A stretch of 16,903 nt of DNA from Chloroflexota bacterium (GCA_004298915.1 SCTE01000445.1:1-16903); one strand, 5' to 3'; positions 7,338 through 15,267 are shown, counted from the stretch's first letter. The notes: generated from the sequence alone by a model not told the origin. Numbers and translations are program-made.

Positions 7338-8630
7338 ATGCCCCCAGATGACGGCCGCCCACCGACCCGCAGCCTGATCCGCCATCCGGACTTCCTGAAG
7401 CTCTGGTCGGCCGAGACCGTGAGCCAGTTCGGGAGCCAGATCACCCAGCTCGCGCTTCCGCTCGTGGCGGCCACGATCCTGAACGTCTCGCCGTTCGAAT
7501 TCGGCCTGCTCACGACGATCGAGTTCCTGCCGTTCATCTTCCTGAGCCTGCCGGCGGGCGTCTGGGTCGACCGGCTGCCGCGCCGTCCGATCCTGATCAT
7601 CGGCGACGTCGGCCGCGCCGTTGCCCTGATCTCGATCCCGATCGCCTATGCCCTCGGCGGCCTGACGATCTGGCAGCTCTATGTCGTCGGGTTCGTGACG
7701 GGTTGCCTGACGGTCTTCTTCGACGTCGCCTACCAGAGCTACCTGCCGTCGATCGTCGATCGCGACCAGCTCGTCGAGGGCAACTCGAAGCTCGAGATCA
7801 CCAGGTCCGCGGCCCAGATCCTCGGCCCGGGCACGGCCGGCATCCTCATCGGGATCCTGAAGGCGCCGATCGCGATCCTCCTCGATGCCCTCTCCTTCGT
7901 GCTGTCCGCGATCTTCGTGTTCGCGATCCGCAAGGCCGAGCCGCCGATCGAGCCACACGACGAGGCCACGGGCCCGCGGCCCTCGATGCGCAAGGAGATC
8001 GCCGGGGGCCTGCGCTACGTGACCGGGCACCAGTGGCTGCGCTCGATCGCGGCGACCACCGGGACATCCAACTTCTTCGGCAACGTCGGCGGCGCGATCC
8101 TCATCCTGTTCCTCGTCCGGGAGCGGGGACTGACCGCCGAGCACATCGGCTTCGCCTTCTCGATCGGATCGATCGGTGTCCTCGTCGCCGCCCTCATCAC
8201 CGGTCGCATCACGAAGCGGATCGGCGTGGGCCGGATGCTCGTGGCGATGGCCTTCGGGTTCAGCCTGTCAGGGCTGCCGGTGGCCGCGGCGCCCGCGGAC
8301 CTGATCTTCCCGGCCCTTGCCCTGTCATCGTTCCTCGGCGGCTTCTGTGGCGTGGCCTGGAACATCAACCAGGTCAGCCTGCGCCAGGCGATCACGCCCC
8401 AACGGATGCAGGGCAAGATGAACGCGACGATGCGGTTCATCGTCTGGGGAACCATGCCGATCGGCGCGATCATCGGCGGCGCGCTCGGCCAGACGATCGG
8501 GCTCCACGCGACGATCTGGATCGGTGCGCTCGGCGGGCTCGTTGCGTTCATCCCGGTGACGTTGTCGCCGGTCCGCCACCTCGTGACGATGCCCGAACCG
8601 GTGGACGGGAGCCCGGCGCCTGCGGCCTAG
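7338..8630 (+). CDS. MFS transporter, EntS/MFS_3-like
   Basis: A 430-residue integral membrane protein of the major facilitator superfamily with about 12 predicted hydrophobic segments. The cytoplasmic loop 2-3 signature appears as G-V-W-V-D-R-L-P-R-R (74-83). Y-Q-S-Y-L-P-S-I-V (about 135-143) and the Q-R-M-Q-G-K-M-N-A segment near the C-terminal half resemble the enterobactin/macrolide exporter-like MFS_3 group. It is probably a proton-driven exporter, but the substrate cannot be read from sequence. The ATG at 7338 is chosen because GGAGGG (7328-7333) precedes it and a -35/-10 promoter lies at 7257-7284; the upstream in-frame ATG at 7242 is before that promoter. It lies between the two hut groups on the other strand, so a link to histidine or urocanate is possible but not shown. 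Confidence 0.92.
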   Translation: MPPDDGRPPTRSLIRHPDFLKLWSAETVSQFGSQITQLALPLVAATILNVSPFEFGLLTTIEFLPFIFLSLPAGVWVDRLPRRPILIIGDVGRAVALISIPIAYALGGLTIWQLYVVGFVTGCLTVFFDVAYQSYLPSIVDRDQLVEGNSKLEITRSAAQILGPGTAGILIGILKAPIAILLDALSFVLSAIFVFAIRKAEPPIEPHDEATGPRPSMRKEIAGGLRYVTGHQWLRSIAATTGTSNFFGNVGGAILILFLVRERGLTAEHIGFAFSIGSIGVLVAALITGRITKRIGVGRMLVAMAFGFSLSGLPVAAAPADLIFPALALSSFLGGFCGVAWNINQVSLRQAITPQRMQGKMNATMRFIVWGTMPIGAIIGGALGQTIGLHATIWIGALGGLVAFIPVTLSPVRHLVTMPEPVDGSPAPAA

Positions 8631-8638
8631 TTCGAATA

Positions 8639-8660
8639 CTCGCCGGGACGTCGCGGCGAG
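8639..8660. terminator. Hairpin after the MFS gene
   Basis: CTCGCCG (8639-8645) and CGGCGAG (8654-8660) form a perfect 7-bp stem with an 8-base loop, 8 bases after the MFS stop. It could end MFS transcription; there is no T tract. Confidence 0.45.
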
Positions 8661-8666
8661 CAAGGA

Positions 8667-8695
8667 CCGCCCGTTAGCCGCCGACCGACGGGCGG
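8667..8695. terminator. Second hairpin in the convergent gap
   Basis: CCGCCCGT (8667-8674) and ACGGGCGG (8688-8695) form a perfect 8-bp stem with a 13-base loop. It lies between the MFS stop and the stop of the gene ending at 8726 and could serve either strand. Confidence 0.45.
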
Positions 8696-8725
8696 GGATC
8701 GTCTAGACGTCAGCGCCCTGTCCGG

Positions 8726-9385
8726 CTAGGCCTCGAACCGATAGTCCCATCCGAGGTCGAGGTCGAGCCCGATGTAGGCATCGAAGCTGTCGCGGCCGCG
8801 CGAACCTTGGAATTCGACCTCGCCGATCCCGTCGAACCTCGTGCCCCACTCGTCACCCGTCCACACAACGGGTCTGGCTGGGTCCATCAGGTAGTAGTGC
8901 TGCGGAAGCGCGGTCCACGGTTCGCCATTCCGGTCGAACCGAGCGGTCGCGGCGAGCGTCCCCCCGTCCGTCCGAATCCAGATTCTCGCGCGCATCGCGT
9001 GGCGGTCCAGGGCAAGTCCCATCCGCCCGGGGACAAACGCCAGACCCTGCCGCCGCCACAGCCGACTGATCGGCGTGCTCGGTGCGCCGATAAACGCCAG
9101 CCCGCCGACCCCGTCTTCAGGCGCCACGGAAGGCGGCGGAACCCCGAGGACGTTGACCCATCGATGCGTGACACGGCGGCCATTGAGGGTATCCAAACCG
9201 ATCGTCGGATAGACAGTGACGAAGTTCGATTGGTCGGCGATTCGTCCGGGCGGGACGTGCGGCGACAGCAGATCGGCCAGCGTCCGGAGATGCTCCACGG
9301 GAATCCGGATCGCGATCCCGATCGCATCACCAGGTTCGACCCGGTTGTGGTCCGGCTGTCGGGGCAGCCGCCTCGCACCAGTCAT
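8726..9385 (-). CDS. Uncharacterised protein, last gene of the hutH-hutU group
   Basis: I do not recognise this 219-residue product. It looks globular and soluble, with no signal peptide or membrane segment. It is rich in aromatic residues: R-W-V-N-V-L-G-V-P in the middle, H-Y-Y-L-M-D-P and W-T-G-D-E-W-G-T-R-F-D-G-I-G-E-V-E-F later, and an ending rich in D, L, G and Y. Alternating hydrophobic/polar stretches in the second half suggest beta structure. The ATG at 9385 is 14 bases after the hutU stop, so co-transcription with hutU is likely; no strong ribosome binding site is visible. The reading frame stays open upstream into hutU antisense-free frame, so the exact start is uncertain. Its G/C bias looks slightly weaker than that of the hut genes. 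Confidence 0.65.
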   Translation of the reverse strand: MTGARRLPRQPDHNRVEPGDAIGIAIRIPVEHLRTLADLLSPHVPPGRIADQSNFVTVYPTIGLDTLNGRRVTHRWVNVLGVPPPSVAPEDGVGGLAFIGAPSTPISRLWRRQGLAFVPGRMGLALDRHAMRARIWIRTDGGTLAATARFDRNGEPWTALPQHYYLMDPARPVVWTGDEWGTRFDGIGEVEFQGSRGRDSFDAYIGLDLDLGWDYRFEA

Positions 9386-9399
9386 CGCGGCGACCGGAC

Positions 9400-11070
9400 T
9401 CAGTCCAGCATCGGGACGTGGACACCGCGCTCGCGGGCGACGTCGATCGCGCGTTCGTAGCCGGCGTCGACGTGGCGAAGGACGCCCATCGCGGGATCCG
9501 TGGTCAGGACCCGTTCCAGCTTGCGCGCCGCGAGATCGGTGCCGTCCGCCACGACGACCATGCCGGCGTGCTGGGAGTAGCCGATCCCCGTCCCGCCGCC
9601 ATGGTGGATGCTCACCCAGGTCGCCCCGGCGGCGGTGTTTACCAGCGCGTTGAGGAGCGGCCAGTCGGCGACCGCGTCGGAGCCATCGAGCATCGCCTCC
9701 GTCTCGCGGTTCGGCGATGCCACGGACCCCGAGTCGAGGTGGTCCCGCCCGATGACGATCGGCGCGCTGACCTCGCCAGTTCGAACGAGCTCGTTGAAGG
9801 CGAGGCCCGCCCTCGCCCGTTCGCCGTAGCCGAGCCAGCAGATCCGTGCCGGCAGGCCCTGGAACGGCACGCGCTCGTGGGCCATTTCGATCCAGCGGCG
9901 CAGGCCGGCATCGTCGGGGAACAGCTCCAGGATCGCCCGGTCGGTTCGCAGGATGTCCGCCGGGTCGCCGCTGAGTGCCGCCCATCGGAAAGGGCCGCGA
10001 CCCTCGCAGAACTGGGGACGGATGAACGCCGGCACGAAGCCGGGATAGTCGAACGCGTTCTCGACGCCACCGTCCACTGCCTGGGCCCGGAGGTTGTTGC
10101 CGTAATCGAAGACGACGGCGCCGGCGTCCTGGAACGCGAGCATCGCCCGGACGTGATCGGCCATCGCGCGGACCGAGCGGCGGACGTACTCGTCGGGCTG
10201 GGTCGCGCGGAGCGTCGCCGCGTCGTCCAGCGAGATCTCCGCGGGAACGTATCCGCCGAGGGCATCGTGCGCCGAGGTCTGGTCCGTCACCACGTCGAAT
10301 CGCTCACCGGCCTTCGCCCACGCCGGCTCGATCTCCGCGGCATTGCCGACCAGGGCGATGGACCTGGCGTCGCCGGCGGCCGCCCAGGCCCTCGCCGTCG
10401 CCAGCGCTTCGGCTGGATCATGCGTAAGGGCGTCGACATAACCGATGTCCAGGCGCCGGCGGGCCCGATGCTCGTCCACTTCGATGGCCAGGCAGACGCC
10501 GCCGTTCATGGTCACGGACAGGGGCTGGGCCCCGCCCATCCCGCCGAGGCCGGCGGTCAGGACGACGCGGCCGGTCAGCGTCCCATCGAAGTGCTGGCGC
10601 GCCAGTTCCGCGAAGGTTTCGTACGTGCCCTGGAGGATGCCCTGGGTCCCGATGTAGATCCACGACCCCGCGGTCATCTGGCCGTACATCATCAGGCCCT
10701 GCCGCTCGAGGTCGCGGAAGACATCCCAGGTCGCCCACTTCCCGACGAGGTTGGAGTTCGCGATGAGGACGCGCGGTGCCCATTCGTGGGTCTGCACCAC
10801 GCCCACGGGCTTGCCGCTCTGGACGAGGAGGGTCTCGTCGTCGGCAAGATTTCGAAGCTCTCGGACGATGGCGTCGAAGGCGGCCCATGACCGGGCGGCT
10901 CGGCCCGTCCCGCCATAGACCACGAGGTGGTCCGGATCCTCGGCGACCTCGGGGTCGAGGTTGTTCATGAGCATCCGGAGGACCGCCTCCTGCTGCCAGC
11001 CTCGACAGGACAACTCGGTCCCGCGCGGAGCGCGGACGGGTCGCGGGCCGGAAACCATCGTGTCCGTCAT
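9400..11070 (-). CDS. hutU: Urocanate hydratase
   Basis: It converts urocanate to 4-imidazolone-5-propionate using tightly bound NAD+, the second step of histidine breakdown. The 556 residues are the normal length. [12 protein letters not shown] (51-62) and [11 protein letters not shown] (172-182) are family landmarks; the latter belongs to the Rossmann-like NAD domain. F-D-Y-G-N-N-L-R (321-328), [13 protein letters not shown] (351-363) and [11 protein letters not shown] (406-416) follow. C411 in the last motif matches the position of the active-site cysteine of pseudomonad urocanase. The ATG at 11070 has a TACGAT -10 box 6 bases upstream, so the gene may be transcribed alone as well as from hutH. 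An alternative ATG lies at 11058. Confidence 0.97.
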   Translation of the reverse strand: MTDTMVSGPRPVRAPRGTELSCRGWQQEAVLRMLMNNLDPEVAEDPDHLVVYGGTGRAARSWAAFDAIVRELRNLADDETLLVQSGKPVGVVQTHEWAPRVLIANSNLVGKWATWDVFRDLERQGLMMYGQMTAGSWIYIGTQGILQGTYETFAELARQHFDGTLTGRVVLTAGLGGMGGAQPLSVTMNGGVCLAIEVDEHRARRRLDIGYVDALTHDPAEALATARAWAAAGDARSIALVGNAAEIEPAWAKAGERFDVVTDQTSAHDALGGYVPAEISLDDAATLRATQPDEYVRRSVRAMADHVRAMLAFQDAGAVVFDYGNNLRAQAVDGGVENAFDYPGFVPAFIRPQFCEGRGPFRWAALSGDPADILRTDRAILELFPDDAGLRRWIEMAHERVPFQGLPARICWLGYGERARAGLAFNELVRTGEVSAPIVIGRDHLDSGSVASPNRETEAMLDGSDAVADWPLLNALVNTAAGATWVSIHHGGGTGIGYSQHAGMVVVADGTDLAARKLERVLTTDPAMGVLRHVDAGYERAIDVARERGVHVPMLD

Positions 11071-11076
11071 GCGCGC

Positions 11077-11082
11077 ATCGTA
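11077..11082 (-). promoter_or_regulatory. Probable -10 box of hutU (leaderless type)
   Basis: TACGAT on the minus strand, 6 bases before the ATG at 11070, in the 58-base gap after the lipoprotein stop. No clear -35 box was seen. Confidence 0.5.
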
Positions 11083-11128
11083 GGACGGGATTGGTCTCGG
11101 CGAGGGCCGGCTGCGCGCCCGGATCCTC

Positions 11129-11758
11129 CTAGGGCCGAAGGTTCCCCATGAGCGTTTCCCCGAGCCTTCGGTCGCCCACCGCCGAAGCCGAGATCAGGAT
11201 GCCCTGATCGACGAGCCAGACGTGATAGGTCAGGACGCCACCGCCACATGACCCGATGTAGACGGTTCGACCCGCGATCTGGGCTTCCGCCTTTCCCGTC
11301 ACGCCGGCCGCCTGCGAGCATGCCCCCTCGTCATAGGAATCGCGCCAGTCACGGAACACGGAATCCGTGACCGCTCCCGGCTCGAGACGAACCACGACCG
11401 CATAGACGAACTGGCCGGAAGTCCCGTCGACCGCGATGCCGGCTGCCATCGCGGACCCGACCGCTGCGAGTTCCGGCCCGGCCAGGGCCGCAATTTCCGC
11501 CTCGGGGCTTTCGACGACTTCGATCCCATCGACCATCGCAGGGAGGATGGCGAGGAGCGTTGGATCGATGGCAACGGTCGATGAGGGCGCGGCGCCTGGG
11601 GTGGTCGTGGGCAGATTCTGGGTCGGGCTGGGGATTGGCGTTTCGAAGGTAGGCGGGCCGGCAGTCGGCGCGGGTCCGCATGCCGCGAGGATGATGGCGA
11701 GTGCCGTCGCGAGGACGACGGGCCGGCCCTCGCCCCGACCTCGGGCCCCGATCGTCAC
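11129..11758 (-). CDS. Small lipoprotein of unknown function
   Basis: A 209-residue predicted lipoprotein. The N-terminus has arginines, a hydrophobic core (13-26) and a lipobox L-A-A-C with C27 as the lipid-bearing residue. A P/T/S-rich linker covers about 29-60. The globular part (62-209) has two further cysteines, C147 (G-A-C-S) and C171 (G-S-C-G-G-G), that could form a disulfide outside the cell. I do not recognise a family. The GTG start at 11758 overlaps the stop of the upstream GNAT gene by four bases (GTGA), so the two are probably translated together. Its position before hutU could mean a role in sensing or taking up substrate, but nothing in the sequence shows this. Confidence 0.82.
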   Translation of the reverse strand: MTIGARGRGEGRPVVLATALAIILAACGPAPTAGPPTFETPIPSPTQNLPTTTPGAAPSSTVAIDPTLLAILPAMVDGIEVVESPEAEIAALAGPELAAVGSAMAAGIAVDGTSGQFVYAVVVRLEPGAVTDSVFRDWRDSYDEGACSQAAGVTGKAEAQIAGRTVYIGSCGGGVLTYHVWLVDQGILISASAVGDRRLGETLMGNLRP

Positions 11759-12525
11759 AGTTCCCGGCGCATGACGGGGAAGCGTGGGTCGTCGATCGCG
11801 ACCGCGAACCCGGCCCGAACCCAGAAGTCGACCGTGGCCGCGCTCGTGCCGTTCTCGCGGACGCCGGGCTCGGGATACGTCTCGACGGCCGCGAACCCGC
11901 GGCCCGCGAGGTCGTCGCAGATCGCCTGGACCAAGGTCCCGGCGTGTCCAGCGCCACGAGCCTCGGGCGTGGCCGCGATGCAGGTGATCACCGCGGGCAG
12001 GGGCGCAGCCGGCAGCCGCGGGTAGAGCTCGCGAACGCGCTGGGCGCGCGGGTAGGCCGACAGCGGTCCGAACTGGGCGTAGATCGCGGGCCGGCCGTCC
12101 ACCTCGAGGACCTTGGCGTACGTCCCGAAGACGCGCAGGCCCCTACCGAGCAGTTGGAGCTTGCGCGGCTGGTCCGCCCCGATGACGGGACCGGTGTCGC
12201 GCCTCGGGGCGAACGGGTTGTCGGCCGGGCCGTCGTCATCGTCGTCCCCGAACGGGTTGAACGACGTCCGGGCGCCGGCAACGGCAAACGGATTGAAGGC
12301 GGGGTCCCTGGGCGGCGGGGCGAACGGATTCGCACTCGGGGCCGGGGCGGACGGTTTCGATGGTGCGGCCGACGGATCCCACCAGGACAGGCGCGCGGCC
12401 CGCGAGCCGCGATCCCCGTCCTCCCAGTAGTCGCAGCTCCGATGGTCGAACCCGGGATCGGCGCATGGCGGGATCCGCGCAAAGCCCTCCGCGTCGCGGA
12501 TGTCGACGATCCTGATCTCGGCCAT
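11755..12525 (-). CDS. GNAT-family acetyltransferase-like protein with NPF-repeat linker
   Basis: A 256-residue protein in three parts. The N-terminal 50 residues contain R-I-P-P-C-A-D-P-G-F-D and S-C-D-Y-W-E-D, giving C21 and C31. A low-complexity linker (about 51-110) rich in P, A and D carries four N-P-F motifs, at residues 66, 78, 90 and 103, and a run of five aspartates (94-98). The C-terminal part (about 120-256) looks like a GNAT N-acetyltransferase: I-A-A-T-P-E-A-R-G-A-G-H-A-G (183-196) includes the R-x-x-G-x-A acetyl-CoA loop, and F-W-V-R-A-G-F (about 236-242) is the typical late motif. The substrate is unknown. The ATG at 12525 lies 8 bases after the hutH stop, so the gene is in the same transcript. 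Confidence 0.8.
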   Translation of the reverse strand: MAEIRIVDIRDAEGFARIPPCADPGFDHRSCDYWEDGDRGSRAARLSWWDPSAAPSKPSAPAPSANPFAPPPRDPAFNPFAVAGARTSFNPFGDDDDDGPADNPFAPRRDTGPVIGADQPRKLQLLGRGLRVFGTYAKVLEVDGRPAIYAQFGPLSAYPRAQRVRELYPRLPAAPLPAVITCIAATPEARGAGHAGTLVQAICDDLAGRGFAAVETYPEPGVRENGTSAATVDFWVRAGFAVAIDDPRFPVMRREL

Positions 12526-12533
12526 CGCTCAGC

Positions 12534-14177
12534 CTATCCGCGGCGATCCGTGGAAACGCCGGCCAGAAGGGCCAGCGCCCCGCTCCGCACCAGCTCGGTC
12601 GCCGCAGCGAGGTCCGGCCCCGGCTCACGATCCCCATCGACATGCCGGGCCACGGCGCGCACGCGCTCATGAGCCGCCCGAACGCCCGTGCCGGCATCGA
12701 TTCCGGGAAGCGTGGCGAGGCGCAGGTCCAGGGCCTGGGCCGCGCACAGCGCTTCGATGGCGAGGATCTGCTCCACGTGCGCGAGCACGGTTCGCGCGTG
12801 GCGTCCCGCGATCGGGCCCATCGAAACATGGTCCTCCTGGTTGGCGCTCGTCGGGATCGAATCCGCGCTCGCCGGATGGACGAGGACCTTGTTCTCCGAG
12901 GCCAGGGCCGCCGCCGTGTACTGCAGGATCATCAGGCCCGAATCCAGGCCCGACGCGGGGGCGAGGAACGCGGGCAGCCCGCCGTTGAGGTGCGGGTCCA
13001 GGAGCAGGGCCGTCCGCCGCTCGCTGATCGAACCGAGCTCGGCGATCGCGAGCTTGGCGAAGTCCAGGGCCAGGGCGATCGGCTCGCCATGGAAGTTGCC
13101 ACCCGAGATGACGAGGCCGCCGCCCGTCGCGAGCGCGGAAGGGTCGGCGACGCCCCCGCCCGGGAAGACGAGCGGGTTGTCCGTCGCGGAGTTGAGCTCG
13201 ATGTCGAGGACCCGCCGCAGGTGATCGAGGGCGTCGCGGACGGCGCCGTGGACCTGCGGGATGCAGCGCAGTGAGTACGGGTCCTGGACCTTGTGGGATG
13301 AAGCGTGATGCGAGGCCTGTAGTCCCGAACCGCGGAGCAGCCCGCGGAGCTCCGCGGCAACCGCAATCTGCCCCGGATGGGGCCGCGCGAGCTGGTAGGC
13401 GGCCGAGAACGCGACGTCGGTCCCGAGCATCGCCTCGACGGTCATGGCCGCCACGGTGCTGGCCGATCGAACGAGCCGGTCGGCATCGGCGAGGAGGAGG
13501 GCCCCGAGCGCGGACATGAGTTGGGTCCCGTTGAGGAGGGCCAGGCCCTCCTTCGGGCCGAGCGTCAATGGCTCGAGCCCGGCCGTCGCGAGGGCCTCGC
13601 GCGCCGGCAGGATCCGACCGTCCACCTCCACCTGCCCGCGGCCGATGAGCGGCAGCGCGAGGTGCGCGAGCGGGGCGAGGTCCCCCGACGCCCCGACGGA
13701 ACCCTGGGCGGGCACGACCGGGTGGATCCCGAGGCGCAGGAAGTCGAGGAGACGATCGATGACCGCGGGCCGCGCCCCGGAATGCCCGAGCGCGATCGTG
13801 TTGGCTCGAAGCAGGAGCATCGCCCGGACGACATCGCGCGGCATCGGGTCGCCGACCCCCGCCGCGTGGCTCATCAGGAGGTTCTCCTGGAGGCGCTCGA
13901 CATCGCTGGCCGCGATCGTCCGATCGGCGAGCGCCCCGAACCCAGTCGTGACGCCATACACCACGGCCCCATCTGCGACGAGCCGTTCGATGACATCGCG
14001 CGCTTCCTGGACCCGGATGCGTGCATGCTCATCGAGGACCGCGTGCGCCCCGTGCCGGGCCACGGCCTCGACATCCTCGACCGTGAGATCGGCGCCGGTC
14101 AGGACGATCGGGGCCTCCGGCGCACCGTTGCCGGCCGTCGACCCGCGATCACGCGGCTGGAGGTTGGGTTCAGTCAC
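12534..14177 (-). CDS. hutH: Histidine ammonia-lyase
   Basis: It removes ammonia from L-histidine to give urocanate, the first step of histidine breakdown. The 547 residues are somewhat longer than the usual 500-515, mainly because of about 25 extra residues at the N-terminus. Y-G-V-T-T-G-F-G (74-81) contains the catalytic tyrosine Y74. Q-G-S-V-G-A-S-G-D-L-A-P-L (158-170) contains the A163-S164-G165 triad that cyclises to the MIO electrophile. N-G-T-Q and Q-D-P-Y-S-L-R-C are further family landmarks, and N-F-H-G-E-P lies in the centre. The GTG start at 14177 has a TATCCT box 6 bases upstream. It is the first gene of a minus-strand series reaching 8726 and is divergent from the DedA gene. Confidence 0.97.
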   Translation of the reverse strand: MTEPNLQPRDRGSTAGNGAPEAPIVLTGADLTVEDVEAVARHGAHAVLDEHARIRVQEARDVIERLVADGAVVYGVTTGFGALADRTIAASDVERLQENLLMSHAAGVGDPMPRDVVRAMLLLRANTIALGHSGARPAVIDRLLDFLRLGIHPVVPAQGSVGASGDLAPLAHLALPLIGRGQVEVDGRILPAREALATAGLEPLTLGPKEGLALLNGTQLMSALGALLLADADRLVRSASTVAAMTVEAMLGTDVAFSAAYQLARPHPGQIAVAAELRGLLRGSGLQASHHASSHKVQDPYSLRCIPQVHGAVRDALDHLRRVLDIELNSATDNPLVFPGGGVADPSALATGGGLVISGGNFHGEPIALALDFAKLAIAELGSISERRTALLLDPHLNGGLPAFLAPASGLDSGLMILQYTAAALASENKVLVHPASADSIPTSANQEDHVSMGPIAGRHARTVLAHVEQILAIEALCAAQALDLRLATLPGIDAGTGVRAAHERVRAVARHVDGDREPGPDLAAATELVRSGALALLAGVSTDRRG

Positions 14178-14183
14178 GCAGGC

Positions 14184-14189
14184 AGGATA
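14184..14189 (-). promoter_or_regulatory. Probable -10 box of hutH (leaderless type)
   Basis: TATCCT on the minus strand, 6 bases before the GTG at 14177. It would drive hutH and the genes after it. No strong -35 box and no obvious operator palindrome were seen in the short gap to the DedA gene. Confidence 0.5.
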
Positions 14190-14196
14190 GTCGGGC

Positions 14197-14202
14197 TATG
14201 CT
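14197..14202 (+). promoter_or_regulatory. Possible -10 box of the DedA-family gene
   Basis: TATGCT fits TANNNT and gives a leader of about 75 bases before the GTG at 14283. It lies only 7 bases from the oppositely oriented hutH -10 box. Confidence 0.35.
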
Positions 14203-14282
14203 CCGCGCGTCCCCGTTCCCGGGGTCCCGCATCCGGCCCCCACACCGTGGCCATTCCGCCCGGTTCCCGAACGAGGAGACCC

Positions 14283-14942
14283 GTGCTCGCCTTCATCGAC
14301 CAGATCGTCATTCCGTTCCTGAACACCCTGTATGGAGCCGTCGGCTACCTCGGCGTGATGGTCGCGATGGCGATCGAGTCGGCCATGGTGCCCCTGCCGT
14401 CGGAGCTCATCCTTCCGTACGCCGGGTTCCTCGTGTCCGATGCCTCGGCCATCGAGCCGCTCACCGGCGGTCGGTGGGAATTCTGGATCGTGGTGGTCTT
14501 CGCGACGATCGGCAACACGCTCGGTTCGCTCGTCGCCTATGCCATCGGGGCGTGGGGCGGCCGGCCGTTCCTCGAGCGCTGGGGCAAGTACCTGCTCATC
14601 CGGCCGCATGAGATCGAGCTGGCAGACCACTTCTTCCAGAAGTACGGCCCGGCCACCGCGTTCTTCAGCCGGCTCCTGCCGATCGTCCGGACGTTCATCT
14701 CGTTCCCGGCCGGCGTCGCGCGGATGCATCTCGGGAAGTTCATCTTCTACTCCACGGCCGGGGCGTTCCTGTGGTCGATCCTCCTCGTCTTCGCCGGCCA
14801 GCAGCTCGGCGCGCGCTGGGTGGACATTCGCCACGCCCTGCAGCCGTTCGACCTGGCCATCGCGGTGATCGTCGTGGTCGGCGTGGTGCTCTTCGTCTGG
14901 TGGCGCCTCGGCATGCCGGGCCGCCGGAAGCGGGCGAGCTAG
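14283..14942 (+). CDS. DedA-family (SNARE-associated Golgi/VTT) membrane protein
   Basis: A 219-residue integral membrane protein of the DedA family. Some members act in undecaprenyl phosphate or phospholipid movement across the membrane; the exact role here is not known. The family core is clear: an N-terminal segment with M-A-I-E-S-A-M-V-P-L-P-S-E (about 30-42), a G-N-T-L-G-S-L-V-A-Y segment with a small-residue helix, F-F-S-R-L-L-P-I-V-R-T-F-I-S-F-P-A-G (126-143) and a last hydrophobic helix (about 190-208) followed by a basic tail, R-R-K-R. The GTG at 14283 is chosen because GAGGAG (14273-14278) lies 4 bases upstream and the start lies just before the first hydrophobic segment. Divergent from hutH. 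Confidence 0.93.
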   Translation: MLAFIDQIVIPFLNTLYGAVGYLGVMVAMAIESAMVPLPSELILPYAGFLVSDASAIEPLTGGRWEFWIVVVFATIGNTLGSLVAYAIGAWGGRPFLERWGKYLLIRPHEIELADHFFQKYGPATAFFSRLLPIVRTFISFPAGVARMHLGKFIFYSTAGAFLWSILLVFAGQQLGARWVDIRHALQPFDLAIAVIVVVGVVLFVWWRLGMPGRRKRAS

Positions 14943-14954
14943 GGGCGCATGCCA

Positions 14955-15018
14955 GGGTTCCGCGCCTGGGTCCCGCGCCGTGGTTCCGTGTCAGATCCCG
15001 TGACCGGGTTCCGCGACC
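14955..15018. repeat. Five degenerate copies of a 13-bp tandem repeat
   Basis: The cores GGGTTCCGCG (14955), GGGTCCCGCG (14968), TGGTTCCGTG (14981), AGATCCCGTG (14993) and GGGTTCCGCG (15006) follow each other at 13, 13, 12 and 13 bases. First and last cores are identical. The array begins 13 bases after the dedA stop. Confidence 0.7.
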
Positions 15019-15051
15019 CGCGCCCTCGCTGAGCCGGCAAACGCCTGGCCG

Positions 15052-15070
15052 TCATACGCCCCACGTAAGA
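15052..15070. repeat. 19-bp palindrome, copy 1
   Basis: TCATACG-CCCCA-CGTAAGA: 7-base arms around a 5-base centre, with one mismatch in the right arm relative to a perfect inverted repeat. Confidence 0.75.
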
Positions 15071-15113
15071 GATCGACGTCCTAGGCACGGACGGGGGTCG
15101 AACCTAACCGATC

Positions 15114-15132
15114 TCATACGTCCCATGTATGA
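15114..15132. repeat. 19-bp palindrome, copy 2
   Basis: TCATACG-TCCCA-TGTATGA: one arm difference that would still pair as G-U in RNA. It is followed by AAAC. Confidence 0.75.
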
Positions 15133-15237
15133 AACCGACACCACGCGTCAGCAAATGGGCCGAAAGCAGGTCAAACGGGTCGAATCGGCGCATCGGTGAC
15201 CGCAACTGGACCCTGACCCCACGGACTTCGGTCGTCT

Positions 15238-15256
15238 TCATACGCCCCACGTATGA
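15238..15256. repeat. 19-bp palindrome, copy 3 (perfect arms)
   Basis: TCATACG-CCCCA-CGTATGA: both 7-base arms are exact inverted repeats. This is the best copy and gives the consensus. Confidence 0.8.
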
Positions 15257-15267
15257 CGAACTCGGCT

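Noticed and set aside
7338..8630. MFS gene as a dedicated histidine or urocanate permease
   Set aside because: It sits on the opposite strand with its own promoter and resembles exporter-type MFS_3 proteins more than known amino-acid permeases.
9386..9985. Upstream extension of the 8726-9385 gene to 9985
   Set aside because: The extension lies inside hutU on the same strand in another frame and reads as R/G/P-rich shadow sequence.
9418..10890. Plus-strand open frame of 490 codons opposite hutU
   Set aside because: hutU on the other strand is unmistakable; this frame is its mirror, with no family features.
15085..15107. tRNA-like T-loop sequence (GTTCGA on the minus strand)
   Set aside because: The flanking bases do not form a T stem and no acceptor, D or anticodon arm could be found.
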